A DNA stretch of 64,000 nucleotides, from contig JAZKDO010000005.1 of NCBI GenBank assembly GCA_040387555.1, positions 248,001-312,000 of the forward strand. The letters are read 5' to 3'. The notes under the pieces were generated by a model. The model worked only from the letters and a program-made list of their open reading frames with translations, was not told the DNA's origin and searched no databases. Shown here piece after piece: positions 27,311-38,300 of this stretch (positions are counted from its first letter, which is position 1; every line of letters begins with the position of its first letter). The translations under genes and the position numbers were made by a program. The stretch comes from UBA4416 sp040387555. Lineage in GTDB: Bacteria > Bacteroidota > Bacteroidia > B-17B0 > Aurantibacillaceae.

Positions 27311-28426
27311 TTAAATAACTTTATTACCTAAAACTTCCATCATCGCTTTGGCTTTTAATAAACATTCGTTATACTCATCTTCCGCATTACACATAGCAGT
27401 TATGGCACTGCCTACGGTAAAACTTAGATAACGTTTTTGTTCATCATAAAATATGCTACGGATTAAAACACTTAATTCAAAATCACCCTTCTCATCTATG
27501 TACCCTAAAGCTCCTGAGTAGGGCCCCCGATTATATAATTCATATTCATCAATGAGTTCCATCGCTCTGATTTTTGGCGCTCCCGTCATACTGGCCATGG
27601 GGAAGGTTGCCTCGATAATATCATCGAAAGAGGTTTTGTCTTTTAACTCACAACTAACTGTACTTACCATTTGGTGCACCTGTTCGTATGTTTCAATGTC
27701 ACATAATTTTTCTACCGTTACACTTCCTTTTTTTGCAATACGAGATAAATCATTACGGGCTACATCTACAATCATTACATTTTCGGTTCGCTCTTTCAGA
27801 TCATTGACTAAAGTTTGTTTTAACTGTTCATCTTCTATTGTGGTGGAGCCTCTTTTTGCAGTCCCTTTAATTGGCTTGGTAATCAATTTATTTCCTCGTT
27901 TTGAAAGAAATAATTCAGGACTGGAAGAAATGATATAAAGGTGATCGAATTTTGCAAGAGCTGAATATGGCGCTTTACTGATGCTGTTTAATTTTTGATA
28001 AATCTGAAGAGGATCGATCACGACATCTTTTGCTTCAAACGTCATGCAGTAATTGATTTCATAAATATCTCCTTGTTGAATATGATGTTTTAACATATTC
28101 ACGTTCTCGAGATATTTTTCTTTACTAATCGTAGCGTGAATACTCAGTTGCGGGCTGCTGACTTTTGATTCTTCAAAAGTGAACTCTTTAATTGGAACAA
28201 TCTCTTCTACGGCGATTTGAAGTTTTTTTGGAAAATTGAGTGGATTAGTATGCTTAAGCAAAAAGTGTTCTAATTCATTTTTGTAATCGTAATTGATAAA
28301 GATGATTTTATTGAAATCATTATTTAATGATAAATCCGACTCGTTATTGGATAATAATAGGGTATTCTTAAAGCCGTGATTGTTTTCGTTGGATTGAAAC
28401 AAAACAGCGAATTTATATTTTGACAA
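27311..28426 (-). CDS. pabB: Aminodeoxychorismate synthase component I (PabB-type chorismate-binding enzyme)
   Basis: 371 residues, a chorismate-binding fold enzyme. The sequence PIKGTAKRG places Lys187 where PabB enzymes have the catalytic lysine (anthranilate synthase TrpE has Ala there), so the expected reaction is chorismate to 4-amino-4-deoxychorismate for folate. Other family motifs are QQGDIYEIN, SSSPELFL, ENVMIVDVARNDL, ATFPMASMTGAPKIRAME and GPYSGALGYID, and FTVGSAIT near the end. It lacks the N-terminal ~100 residues typical of E. coli PabB, as many Bacteroidota forms do. The start is a TTG at 28426 and no nearby ATG is available. No pabA or pabC neighbour. Confidence 0.9.
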   Translation of the reverse strand: MSKYKFAVLFQSNENNHGFKNTLLLSNNESDLSLNNDFNKIIFINYDYKNELEHFLLKHTNPLNFPKKLQIAVEEIVPIKEFTFEESKVSSPQLSIHATISKEKYLENVNMLKHHIQQGDIYEINYCMTFEAKDVVIDPLQIYQKLNSISKAPYSALAKFDHLYIISSSPELFLSKRGNKLITKPIKGTAKRGSTTIEDEQLKQTLVNDLKERTENVMIVDVARNDLSRIAKKGSVTVEKLCDIETYEQVHQMVSTVSCELKDKTSFDDIIEATFPMASMTGAPKIRAMELIDEYELYNRGPYSGALGYIDEKGDFELSVLIRSIFYDEQKRYLSFTVGSAITAMCNAEDEYNECLLKAKAMMEVLGNKVI

Positions 28427-28767
28427 GTATGTCTGGATTTCGAAAATCTTACAGCTTATTTTTTATAAACTTAACTCGTCTTTTAATCATTCGCAAATTT
28501 CCCATAGACTTCAAATTTAGAATTGTTATTAAATTAACCATTTGCTTCAGAAACCTTGAGAATTTTCAAATTGAATTAATCTAAACTTTAGATTTCAGAA
28601 CTGAACATTTAGGATTGTTGTTTTTCGATGGATTTAAGTAAGATTACATCGAATTGCATTTTGTAGATGTTAAATTTTCATACTTATATGTGATTTCCGT
28701 AATTTTTTCAGCATTTTTTTCATAAATTTGAATGTACTTTTTAAAGCCATCACATTAATATATTACA
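28427..28767. other. Intergenic region, 341 bp, divergent promoters
   Basis: AT-rich, no reading frame of interest and no tRNA-like structure. It lies between the starts of pabB (minus) and the glycine-rich T9SS gene (plus). The only recognisable element is the TAnnTTTG box at 28723-28730. Confidence 0.6.
28723..28730 (+). promoter_or_regulatory. Putative -7 promoter box TAAATTTG
   Basis: Exact TAnnTTTG, giving a leader of about 30 nt to the ATG at 28768. Confidence 0.4.
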
Positions 28768-31167
28768 ATGAAGACACATTTGTGTAAATTATTACTTTTA
28801 ACAGCTTCCATTTTTTGTGGACAAGTCAATTTATTTAGCCAGTCAACGGTTACTGTCACTTTAAGTTCAGCGGGTGAAGGTTCGTGGGTAGTGCCTTGCG
28901 GTGTTTCATCGATTACCGTCCATCTTTGGGGAGGCGGCGGTGCTGCTGGTGGCGTACAAAGTGGGGTTACGAAGGCAACCGGCGGTGGTGGTGGCGGAGG
29001 AGGGTATGCTTCTAGTTCGTATGTTGTGACAGCGGGATCAACTTTAAGCTATACAGTGGGAGCAGCAGGCACTCAGCATCCTGCTGGAGGAGACGGAGGA
29101 AATGGTTCAGCTACAACTTTTAGCACTACTATTGCGAATGGAGGATTGGGAGGGACTTCTGCAAACGCTTCTGGGACAGGATTTGCAGGAGGTGCAGGTG
29201 CTTCGGGTTCTGTTGGAACAACAACTTTAGCAGGTGCTAATGGTGCTACTGGTAGTGTTGGTGCTGGACTTTATACTGGAGGAACAGGCGGGAACGCAGC
29301 TAATACTGCTGGTGGAGGAGGAACAGGAGGAACTGGTATAATTGGCAACTCAGGAAATAGTGGCAATGCTCCAGGTGGTGGAGGTGGTGGAGGTTCCGTT
29401 GGTACTGGTCCTGCTGGCACTTTACCTACTTTTGGTGGTTCTGGCGGAAGTGGTCAGGTAACTATTGTTTATTCATTACCGATTGTTGTAAACGCAGGAA
29501 GTGATATTACTGCAGCGTGTACTGCTACTTCAACAGCTTTTAATTTAGCTGCAACAGCTGCAGCTAGTGGATATACTGGATCTTGGTCAACAGGAAATGC
29601 AAGTGTTACAATCACAACTCCCTCGTCTAATACTTCACAAGTTACAAATTCTGGATTGGGATTTACTCCCGGAAGTTCTACATCTTTTTATTGGACAGTA
29701 ACCAATGGTAGTTGCACATACCAAGATGAGGTTGTCGTGTCATTTGGCGCCTGTGCGCAGTCTAATCCTGAATGTACTAGTGCCTTCAGTTTAACAGCGA
29801 ACGCTTCTCTTTTGTGTGGTCAACGTACTAATGGGTTTGGTGGCGGCGCTGATGGTTGTGCAATTTCAGGAACCGGTCAAACAGTATGGTATAAATTCGC
29901 AGCTACGAACGATTCCATGGTATTAAATATATTAGGCACCAGCCAATATTACCCTAATTATGGCGTTTTCCCGACCTGTCCTGCGGTATGTTCTACGAAT
30001 AAGACTTATAGTTTAAGTGCCGGAGATCCAGGTAAGCATTCAGTCGTTACGGGATTAAGTATCGGCACAACTTATTATATTGAAATTCAAGCCAGTAATT
30101 CTATTGATGAAACATTTTGTATCAGCATAAATGATATGGCTAAAAATTCGATAGCTCCTTTGCAAGCTACAGCTATTGGTACTTGTGGTGTTACCTATAA
30201 TGGTACTACAAACGGTGGTTATTATGCAAGTACAGGATCGAATATGGATAGTGATGGTACAAATGAAGTATCATTTGTTATCAATGATATTTCCTGGTTT
30301 AAATTTTGTCCGAGTGCCGCCTCTTCCTATAGTATTACGTTTGATGTAACTTCATGTGTTTTTACAGGCGTTAACAGTGGTTCACAAATGGCTATATTAA
30401 GTGGTACAGTAGGGGCTACACTTGCAACAACGACGCTTTCTCCAATTTGGCAGGCTCCTAGTCCAACTTATGCGAGTGCAGCGCCTGTTTCTTCTCCTAC
30501 CTTTGCAGTAGCTTCAGGTGCTTGCGTTTATTTGTTAGTTGATGGTTTTGCCGGTGATGCTTGTTCTTATTCTTATATTGTTAATCCTGTTGGTAATACG
30601 TGTTTGTTGCTACCTATTGAGTTAATGAGCTTTAGCGCGACAGGAAGAAATGGTGTCGTTGATTTGGTTTGGGCCACTGCCTTTGAAAAGAATAATGATT
30701 ATTATACAGTTGAGCGTTCGCAAGATGCTATCAATTTTGAGAGTTTGAAAACAGTTGAGGGAGCTGGAAATAGCGGCGTGCAAAAAAGATATTTTGTGGT
30801 TGATAATAACCCTTTGTCAGGTATTTCATATTATAGATTAAAGCAAACAGATTTTAGCGGTAGGTATACTTATTCAGAAATTCAAGCTGTGGATATGGAT
30901 AAAACCAATAAGTTTGAGGTTAATATTTTTCCCAATCCACTTGATAAAGGAGCTGAATTAAACATTTCAATTAATTCCATGAAAAATGATATCGTTAACA
31001 TTGTTATCATGAATTCTTCTGGTGATGTTGTGACCACTAAGGATATTAAATTTGAATCTGCGAATCCATTAATTCAGGTAAAACATGAATTTGAACCAGG
31101 TATTTATTTCATGAAAATCTCCAATAAAAAAGGAGAGATCATTACAAGAAAAGTGGTTGTTAAATAG
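28768..31167 (+). CDS. Glycine-rich surface protein with T9SS type A sorting domain
   Basis: 799 residues. Signal peptide ends NLFSQS. Residues ~25-235 form a glycine-rich domain (TVHLWGGGGAAGG..., then GGGGGGGGYASSSYVV and many GGTGG/GGNA blocks), the type of Gly-rich segment seen in surface proteins of this phylum. Residues ~335-455 and ~460-615 look like two copies of a secreted beta-sandwich with paired Cys (AFSLTANASLLCGQRT..., YNGTTNGGYYASTG...CSYSYIVNP). The last ~180 residues comprise a fibronectin-like linker (LVWATAFEKNNDYYTVERS) and a T9SS type A domain (IFPNPLDKGAELN ... GIYFMKISNKKGE). Likely surface adhesin or matrix component; no enzymatic motif seen. It is transcribed alone with its own terminator. 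Confidence 0.82.
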   Translation: MKTHLCKLLLLTASIFCGQVNLFSQSTVTVTLSSAGEGSWVVPCGVSSITVHLWGGGGAAGGVQSGVTKATGGGGGGGGYASSSYVVTAGSTLSYTVGAAGTQHPAGGDGGNGSATTFSTTIANGGLGGTSANASGTGFAGGAGASGSVGTTTLAGANGATGSVGAGLYTGGTGGNAANTAGGGGTGGTGIIGNSGNSGNAPGGGGGGGSVGTGPAGTLPTFGGSGGSGQVTIVYSLPIVVNAGSDITAACTATSTAFNLAATAAASGYTGSWSTGNASVTITTPSSNTSQVTNSGLGFTPGSSTSFYWTVTNGSCTYQDEVVVSFGACAQSNPECTSAFSLTANASLLCGQRTNGFGGGADGCAISGTGQTVWYKFAATNDSMVLNILGTSQYYPNYGVFPTCPAVCSTNKTYSLSAGDPGKHSVVTGLSIGTTYYIEIQASNSIDETFCISINDMAKNSIAPLQATAIGTCGVTYNGTTNGGYYASTGSNMDSDGTNEVSFVINDISWFKFCPSAASSYSITFDVTSCVFTGVNSGSQMAILSGTVGATLATTTLSPIWQAPSPTYASAAPVSSPTFAVASGACVYLLVDGFAGDACSYSYIVNPVGNTCLLLPIELMSFSATGRNGVVDLVWATAFEKNNDYYTVERSQDAINFESLKTVEGAGNSGVQKRYFVVDNNPLSGISYYRLKQTDFSGRYTYSEIQAVDMDKTNKFEVNIFPNPLDKGAELNISINSMKNDIVNIVIMNSSGDVVTTKDIKFESANPLIQVKHEFEPGIYFMKISNKKGEIITRKVVVK

Positions 31168-31186
31168 ATTGGATTTTTGATTCAAT

Positions 31187-31217
31187 AAAAAGGAGCTTTC
31201 AACAGAAGCTCTTTTTT
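31187..31217 (+). terminator. Rho-independent terminator of the glycine-rich protein gene
   Basis: AAAAAGGAGCTT / AAGCTCTTTTTT, 12 bp with one G-T pair, 7-nt loop, followed by T tract, 20 bp after the stop. Confidence 0.8.
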
Positions 31218-31320
31218 TGTAATTATATTTTTCTAGGCTCATCTATGCATTACTATTCTAGTTCTCATTAATTATCTTATGCAGGAGCTCGATTAAGGAT
31301 CATATAAATCACTGTTTTTA

Positions 31321-31823
31321 AGCCAAAAGGCTTTCCATTTAGTAAATCTTTGGCTTTGGACACTCATAAAATGTTTTACCCCATGAGTTAAATACTTGAA
31401 AGGAAATTTCTTTAATACCTGATGAGTGAATAGTGAAAAGATGATTAGAACTCTCATTGGTTATTGTAAATACATTGTTTCTCCCTGGTTAAGCCATTTT
31501 TCACAACATTAATAATAGAGAAAGTATTCGAACCCACTTAATGAAACGATAAGTGTTACAGTAATACTTCTAGTAGTTTAAGCCTACGCTGGTTTCGGAG
31601 AAAACAAGAAAGTAGCTTTCTTGTGGAGATCTATCTCCGAAATTCCTGATCCATATAGTGGCTCCCCAACTTGTGTGATTAAAAATATCTGTTAACTGAG
31701 AAGTGCTTGATGTTCCTTCTGCAGACAAAGTTGAAATGACAACTAATTTTATAAACTTACAGTTAATGATGTTTTACAATCAAATGCAGAAGGACTTTGC
31801 CAAGGTTTACCTATAGCTACAGT
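31321..31823 (-). pseudogene. Decayed C-terminal part of a third type B T9SS adhesin (PKD plus CHU_C relic)
   Basis: No open frame spans this region, yet the minus strand holds fragments that align in order with the C-termini of the two giant proteins at 32365 and 43109. From 31823 to 31749: ...SAFDCKTSLTVSL then stop, like IPCGSLTVSLTG. From 31728 to 31633: 32 codons including SQLTDIFNH and GATIWIRNFGD, like SPLTVNFTD and GATSWVWNFGD (PKD). From 31479 to 31363: 39 codons, with NNVFTITN and GIKEISFQVFNSWGKTFYE, like NVFTPNGD and GIKEISMQIFNRWGEKLYE (CHU_C). These pieces lie in different frames and are separated by stops. The rest of the 1.1-kb gap (31219-31320, 31824-32307) shows no clear relic or gene, though it may contain more decayed repeats. 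Confidence 0.8.
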
Positions 31824-32307
31824 TGGCATGACAGTCAGCCTTGTAACGCTACTGTATTGCTGCCACATCATATAAATAATGGTTTCAGCGGTCAATGTAT
31901 TGTGACGAATTTTTATTTCCTGTTACAACAATGCCTTGTATTACAACATCCTTTTGCTGGGTCCATTGTAATTAAGAAATAGATTCTCTGGACGTTAGCA
32001 TCAAAGGGTTGTCCAGCCACTTTACAGTTAACACAGTGCTGCTTGAATTTGTTAGCTCTTGCACAGAGTGTAACGTAACAAAAGAATTTGTGGCCCTATA
32101 TCTGATAACATAGTTCTTTGGAAAACCGATTAAGAAACTCATTAGCGAATTTTATTTTTGGAAAACTGTTCGGTACAGGTAATTCTAAATATACCAGTAG
32201 AAACACATTACAACAATAAGTTGAAGTAAATTCTAAATACGGATGAGGAGAGACGTAGGATTACTAATAAAGACTTTTGTAATATTTTATTATTCACAAG
32301 CTTTTTT

Positions 32308-32348
32308 AAACACAAAAGGCTTTCCTAAATGGAAAGCCTTTTGTGTTT
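32308..32348 (-). terminator. Strong hairpin after the 3352-residue gene
   Basis: A perfect 18-bp stem, AAACACAAAAGGCTTTCC / GGAAAGCCTTTTGTGTTT, with a 5-nt loop, 17 bp beyond the stop on the minus strand. The T residues lie inside the 3' arm. A 19-base stretch of the same sequence recurs inverted at 31323-31341. Confidence 0.75.
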
Positions 32349-32364
32349 AATATGTTTTTTTCTA

Positions 32365-35300
32365 TTATCTGAAAAGATTCATCGTACCATTTTTTTCTAC
32401 TTCCGAATCATCAAAACCTGTGGCTTTAACGAAGTAGAAATATGTTCCTGTTGGAACCTGTAGTCCGTTTGGAGCTAATCCATCCCATGATGCTTTCGGT
32501 CCGGCAAATTCATAAAGTTTCTCACCCCATCTGTTAAAGATTTGCATAGAAATTTCTTTAATACCAGTGGACTTGATAGTAAATACATCATTAGCGCCAT
32601 CGCCATTTGGTGTAAACACATTTGGTATTTCCAATGTAAACGGATCTTCAACAATAATAACTAAAGTTGATGTACCTGTACATGAACCGGAAGATGCAGT
32701 TAATGTTACCGTATATGACCCAGTTGTGAAAATATTGGATGGGTTCTGAACAACTGAACTATTAGAATCTCCAAAACTCCACGCCCAGTTTGTAGCTCCA
32801 ACACTTGCGTCCGTAAAGTTAACTGTTAAAGGAGATATTCCAGTTGTTGGATCTGCAGTAAATGCAGCAGTTACATTAGCTTGAGACACAACTACAAATG
32901 CAGTACTTTGACAGCCAGTTGAGTTATCGGTTACGGTTAAAGTATATGAACCGGTTTCTCCTACAATTGTACCAGGAGTATTACTACCTGATAAGATACT
33001 AGTGGCTGAAGGGCCAGACCAACTATAATTTACATTTGTAGAAGTAGATACGCCTGTTAATGCTACAGTAGAATTACCGCAAGCAATATTAACTGATGTT
33101 CCGGCATCCACACCTTGCGGAGTAATTGTGTTTCCAGTTATAGTAATGGTCTGAGTGTCTCGGCATAACGTAAGTGGGTCAACGGTTACCAAACTGTAAG
33201 TTCCATTCGATGTAACAGTGAAAGTAGGTTGTGTTAAACCGTCAGGAAGCCATGTAGTTATATTGCTCGTCGCTGTTTGTGCGCTGAGCGTTACAAACGA
33301 ACTTGTTCCACTACAACCAATAGTACTATTAGTTGAAACAGGCATAATATTAGCACTTGGACTAGTCGTACCTCCAAAAACTGTAAATATATTAGGTGTA
33401 TTAGTGGATGTAGTTACACAACCTGTTAAAGTATTGGTAACTACTAACGTATACACCCCTGCAGTTGTAAAGGTGGACGTTGACTGATTAACTGAGGCAC
33501 CGGCCGGTAACCATGAATAAGTCAGGTTATTATTTGCAGGTGATGGAGTTGCAGTAATAGTAACTGTAGGATCTGGACAAGTAATAGTGCCACTATTAGT
33601 TGCAGATGATAATGTAATTATAGGCAATGTATTATCAGGCATAACATCTACAACGTTACTTGTTATACTGCTCTGGCAACCACTTACAGTGTTCGTAACA
33701 ATAACACTATACGATCCGACAGCAGTAAATGATGGATTCGCTGTTGTTTCTGTCCCGGGAACGATACCCGTTGCAGGAGACCAGCTATAGCTTACCGGTG
33801 ATGATGTGGTGGATGCTGTAGTATTTACTGTTGGACTAGAACAGGTGATTGTTAAAGTATTTAAAGTAAGTGATACACTTGGAATCCCAGTGCCTGTTAC
33901 TACTTCAACCGTATTCTGAGAAGTCGCAGAAGAAGTACTACACCCGTTGATGGTGTTTGTAACTACAACAGAATAGATGCCTGGTGCTGAAACACTGATT
34001 GGGCTCCCTGTAAGTGTTGATGACGAAGGTGTTGTCCATGTATAAATAGCGTTAGGATCCATGTTACTGCTAACAGATAAGATTGCATTAGGCGAAGAAC
34101 AGGTTGTTGTAACTGATGAAGCAGTACCTAATGTAAAAGACGGCACAATAATGTCTTCTGTAACGGTAAAGGTACTTGCACTATTAGTCGATGTATTAAC
34201 ACAACCGGTTACTGCATCTGTTACAGTCAACGTATAAACATCAGGAGAAGTAATTGAAATACTGGAAGTGTTTGCAACAACTCCGGCACCTGAGGTCCAT
34301 GTATATGTTGCATTACCTGGAATAATTGTCGGTGTAACAACGATTACTGTATTTAGACAGTTTAGAGTGCCACTATTCATAGCAGCCGTTGTTAATGTCA
34401 TTGTTGGCAAAGAATTGTTTAAGGTAATAGTTACAGTATTTGCTGTAGAACCCGTGGCGCATCCTGTATTTGTGTTCTCAACAATTACACTATAGATCCC
34501 ATCTAAACTGAACGATGGTGTTGCTGAGTTTTCTGTCCCTGCTACAATACCACTGGTAGGTGTCCAGCTATAACTTACAGGAGTAGCTGCAGTTGTTAAG
34601 GTTATTGTTGGAGTAGGGTTTAGGCAAGTAATTGATTCTGTGTTTGACGACAGAGTTACTACCGGTATACCTGAATCTGCAATAACTTCAACCGTATTTT
34701 GAGAAACCGAAGTACTCGAACAACTATTAGTAGTGTTGGTAACAAACACAGTATATATACCAGCCGTTGACGTTACAAATGGAGTTCCTGTGACAGAGGC
34801 TGTTGATGTTGCAACCCATGTGTAAACAGAGTTAGGGTCCGCATTACTTGTTGCCGATAATGTTACACTTGGAACTGCACAAGTAGCTGTTACTGATGGA
34901 GCAGTTCCCAGAGTAAATGTGGGAGGGGTATTGTTCGCAATAACAGTAAATGTATTAGCTGTGTTGGTGGAAGAAGAAACACAGCCCGTAATAGCGTCCG
35001 TAACAGTTAAAGTATATATATCAGGAGAAGTAATTGTAATACTTTGTGTAGTTGCTACAACCCCAGCACCTGATGTCCAGGTATATGTTGCACTACTAGG
35101 ATTTATAGTTGGTGTAATAACTATGGATGTAGTTGAACAAGTTAAAGTGCCATTATTAGCAGATGCAGTTGTTAAAGTCATTGTTGGTATCGTAGTATTT
35201 TCATAAACCGTAAATGTATTTGCAGCATTTGTATTAGAAGATACACAGCCAGTAACAACATCCGTAACAACTAACGTATAAGTATTTGGAGATGTAATAG

Positions 35301-38300
35301 AAATACTGGATGTGTTTGCAATTACTCCTGCGTCAGATGTCCAAGTATAAGTTGCATTACCCGGAACTATAGTTGGAGTAATTAAAACGGATGGATTATT
35401 ACAAGTAATGGTTCCATCATTAACAGCTGCAGTTGTTAAGGTCATTGTTGGTATAGTCGTGTTTTGATAAACCGTAAATGTGCTTGCAGTATTAGTGTTG
35501 GAAGATACGCACCCTGTAACGGCATCTGTGACCATTAATGTATAAGTGTTAGGAGACGTAATAGAAACACTGGATGTATTTGCAATTACACCTGTAGCAG
35601 ATGTCCAAGTATAAGTTGCATTACTTGGAACTATAGTAGGAGTAATTACTACAGATGGATTATTACAAGTAATAGTTCCATTATTAGCTGCCGCAGTTGT
35701 TAGGGTCATTGTTGGTATAGTCGTGTTTTGATAAACCGTAAATGTGCTCGCAGCATTTGTATTAGACATACATCCTGAAAGTGTATTTAATACTGATAAT
35801 GTATATACTCCGGTTGCAGTAAATGTTGCGGAGGCCTGATTAGGGGAGGTTACAATTCCTGAACCTGTAGTGGAAGTCCAGGTATAAGATAACGTACCAT
35901 TTGCTGATGACGTTATTGTTGGAGTTGTAATTACAGATAATGTAGAACATGTTAAAGTTCCTGTATTGGACCCACTGGATAAATTAAATGTTGGTGCAGT
36001 GGTATTCGAAGAAATAACTACAACATCTGCATTATTATAACTTGTGGCGCAACCCGTACTGTTGTTTTTTATTACAAAACTGTAGGTTCCTGGTGCAGTA
36101 AAGGAAGGGGTGGCAGAATTTTCCGTTCCTGTAACTATACCGGCAATTGGAGTCCATGAAAAACTTGGTGAAGTTGCATTCGTTCCAACAGTAATTGAAA
36201 CGGTAGGATTGTTACAGGTGAGTGTAGCAGAACTAGGAGTTAAAGTAACGGTTGGTACACCAGAATCTGCAATGACCTCAACCGTATGTTGTAATACGGA
36301 CGCTGAACTACACCCATTTAATGTATTAGTTACAGCCACGGTATAAATACCAGTTGATGAGGTATATAAAGGATTACCTGTAACCGTAGACGATGACGGA
36401 GTAATCCAGGTATATACTGTATTAGGATCTGCGTTGCTGCTTGCTGTTAATGTTGCATTTGGGTTTGCACATGTGGTTGATAATGTTGGAGCCGTTCCAA
36501 GTGTAAATGTTGGAACTATTGTATTTTGTAGAATTACCTCACTACCTGTAGTTTTACAAGTATTCTCAGTATTGGTTACTGTATAACTAAAACTTCCACC
36601 TTGATTGACAGTAATCGTATTGATGTTACTTGCCGATATAATTCCTGTTCCAGTCCAAGTATAAGATACAGGGCTTGCAAGAGTTGTTATTCCAATATTT
36701 ACGGTTGTGGTAGTACAGTTTAATGATCCTGTAGTACTTGCTCCCACTGATGGGGTATTTGTATTTTGAATAACAGATTGAGAACCTGTCGTTGTACAAC
36801 TATTAGCCGTGTTTGTAACTGTATAACTGTAAGTTCCGCCCTCATTTATAGTCACATTTCCTGTTCCGTTACCTGCCTGAATTCCAGGACCTGTCCAAGT
36901 ATATGAAACAGGTGAAGCGGTTGTAGATAAAGCGATTGTGGTGATGGTATTTGTACAGTTTAAAGAAGCAGTAGGCGCCACTGAAACAGAAGGAACCGCA
37001 TTATTTTGAGTTACCGAAACAGTTTTTGAACCAACGCAGCCATTTGTAGTGTTGGTAACACTTAAGGTGTAGATTCCCGGTTGATTTACAGTCGGACTGG
37101 AAGAATTTCCGCCTGCTGTAATTCCGGTTCCTGTCCATGTGTAAGTTACTCCTGTCGCTGGAGATCCCGCAAGTGCTTGGCTCGTGTTTGTACAGTTAAG
37201 AACAGCTGGTAAAGCTATTGTTGGTGTAATAATTATTAAATTTGAACTAACGGTTGTTGTATTAACTCCAATACAACCATTAGTAGTATTAGTTACACTT
37301 AAAGTATAGATTCCTCCAACGTTAACACTAGGTGTAGCGGTACTTCCTCCTGAAGTTATTCCTGCCCCACTCCAAGTATACGTTACACCACTAACAGGTG
37401 ATGCGGATAAATCAATTGTTGTAGAAGTACACGTTATGACTGCCGGATTAGAAATTGTAACAGTAGGAGTAGCAATATCTCTTACAACATCAGTACGAGC
37501 ACTATTTTGACAGCCATTCACTGTATTAGTAATTACAACATCATAGGATCCTGGTTGATTAACAATAATTGTAGCGTTATTAACACTAGTAGTAATTCCT
37601 GGTCCGGTCCAGGTATAAGTTACCCCGCTTAATGGGCCTCCTGATACTAATAACGTAGGTGTTGTACAAGTTAAAGTTCCTGTATGATTTGCAGTTGCTG
37701 AAGGAGAAGAGTAATCAGATAGCACATTTACTGTATTTGAAGCAGTACAACTATTTGTATTACTGGTTACCTGAATTGTATAAACACCTGAAACTGTAGC
37801 TTGAGCTGTAGCATTTGTGCTTGAACCAGTTAATCCTGGCCCAGTCCATTGGTAAGTTACACCAGACGCCGGACTGGCTGTTAAGGTCATAACAGTGTTT
37901 ATACATGTTAAAGATCCTGATCCAACAGCACTTGGTGTTGGAGGAGTTATGTTTTGAGTAACTGTAGTGGTAACGGCGGCAGTACAGCTGTTTATTGCGT
38001 CCGTTACTTTTAAAGTATAAGTTCCCGGGGCATCTGCAGTTGCATTTTGAGAATTTGTTCCTCCTATTATGCTCGGGCCTGACCAGGTATAAGTTACGCC
38101 CGATGCAGGCATACCATTTAATGGAGATACAGAATTACTTGGAGCACACGTTAATACTAATGTACTTGTAGCTGTTGGACTTGGAGGTGTAATGTTTTGT
38201 GTAACCGTAGTTACTGCCGCAGCTGTACAACTGTTAATAGCATCCGTTACTTTTAAGGTATAAGTTCCAGGCGCACTTGCAACCGCATTTTGAGAATTCG

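Noticed and set aside
31797..31982. 61-codon plus-strand frame in the 31-32 kb gap
   Set aside because: It runs antisense to or beside the decayed adhesin relic and its product has no protein-like features.
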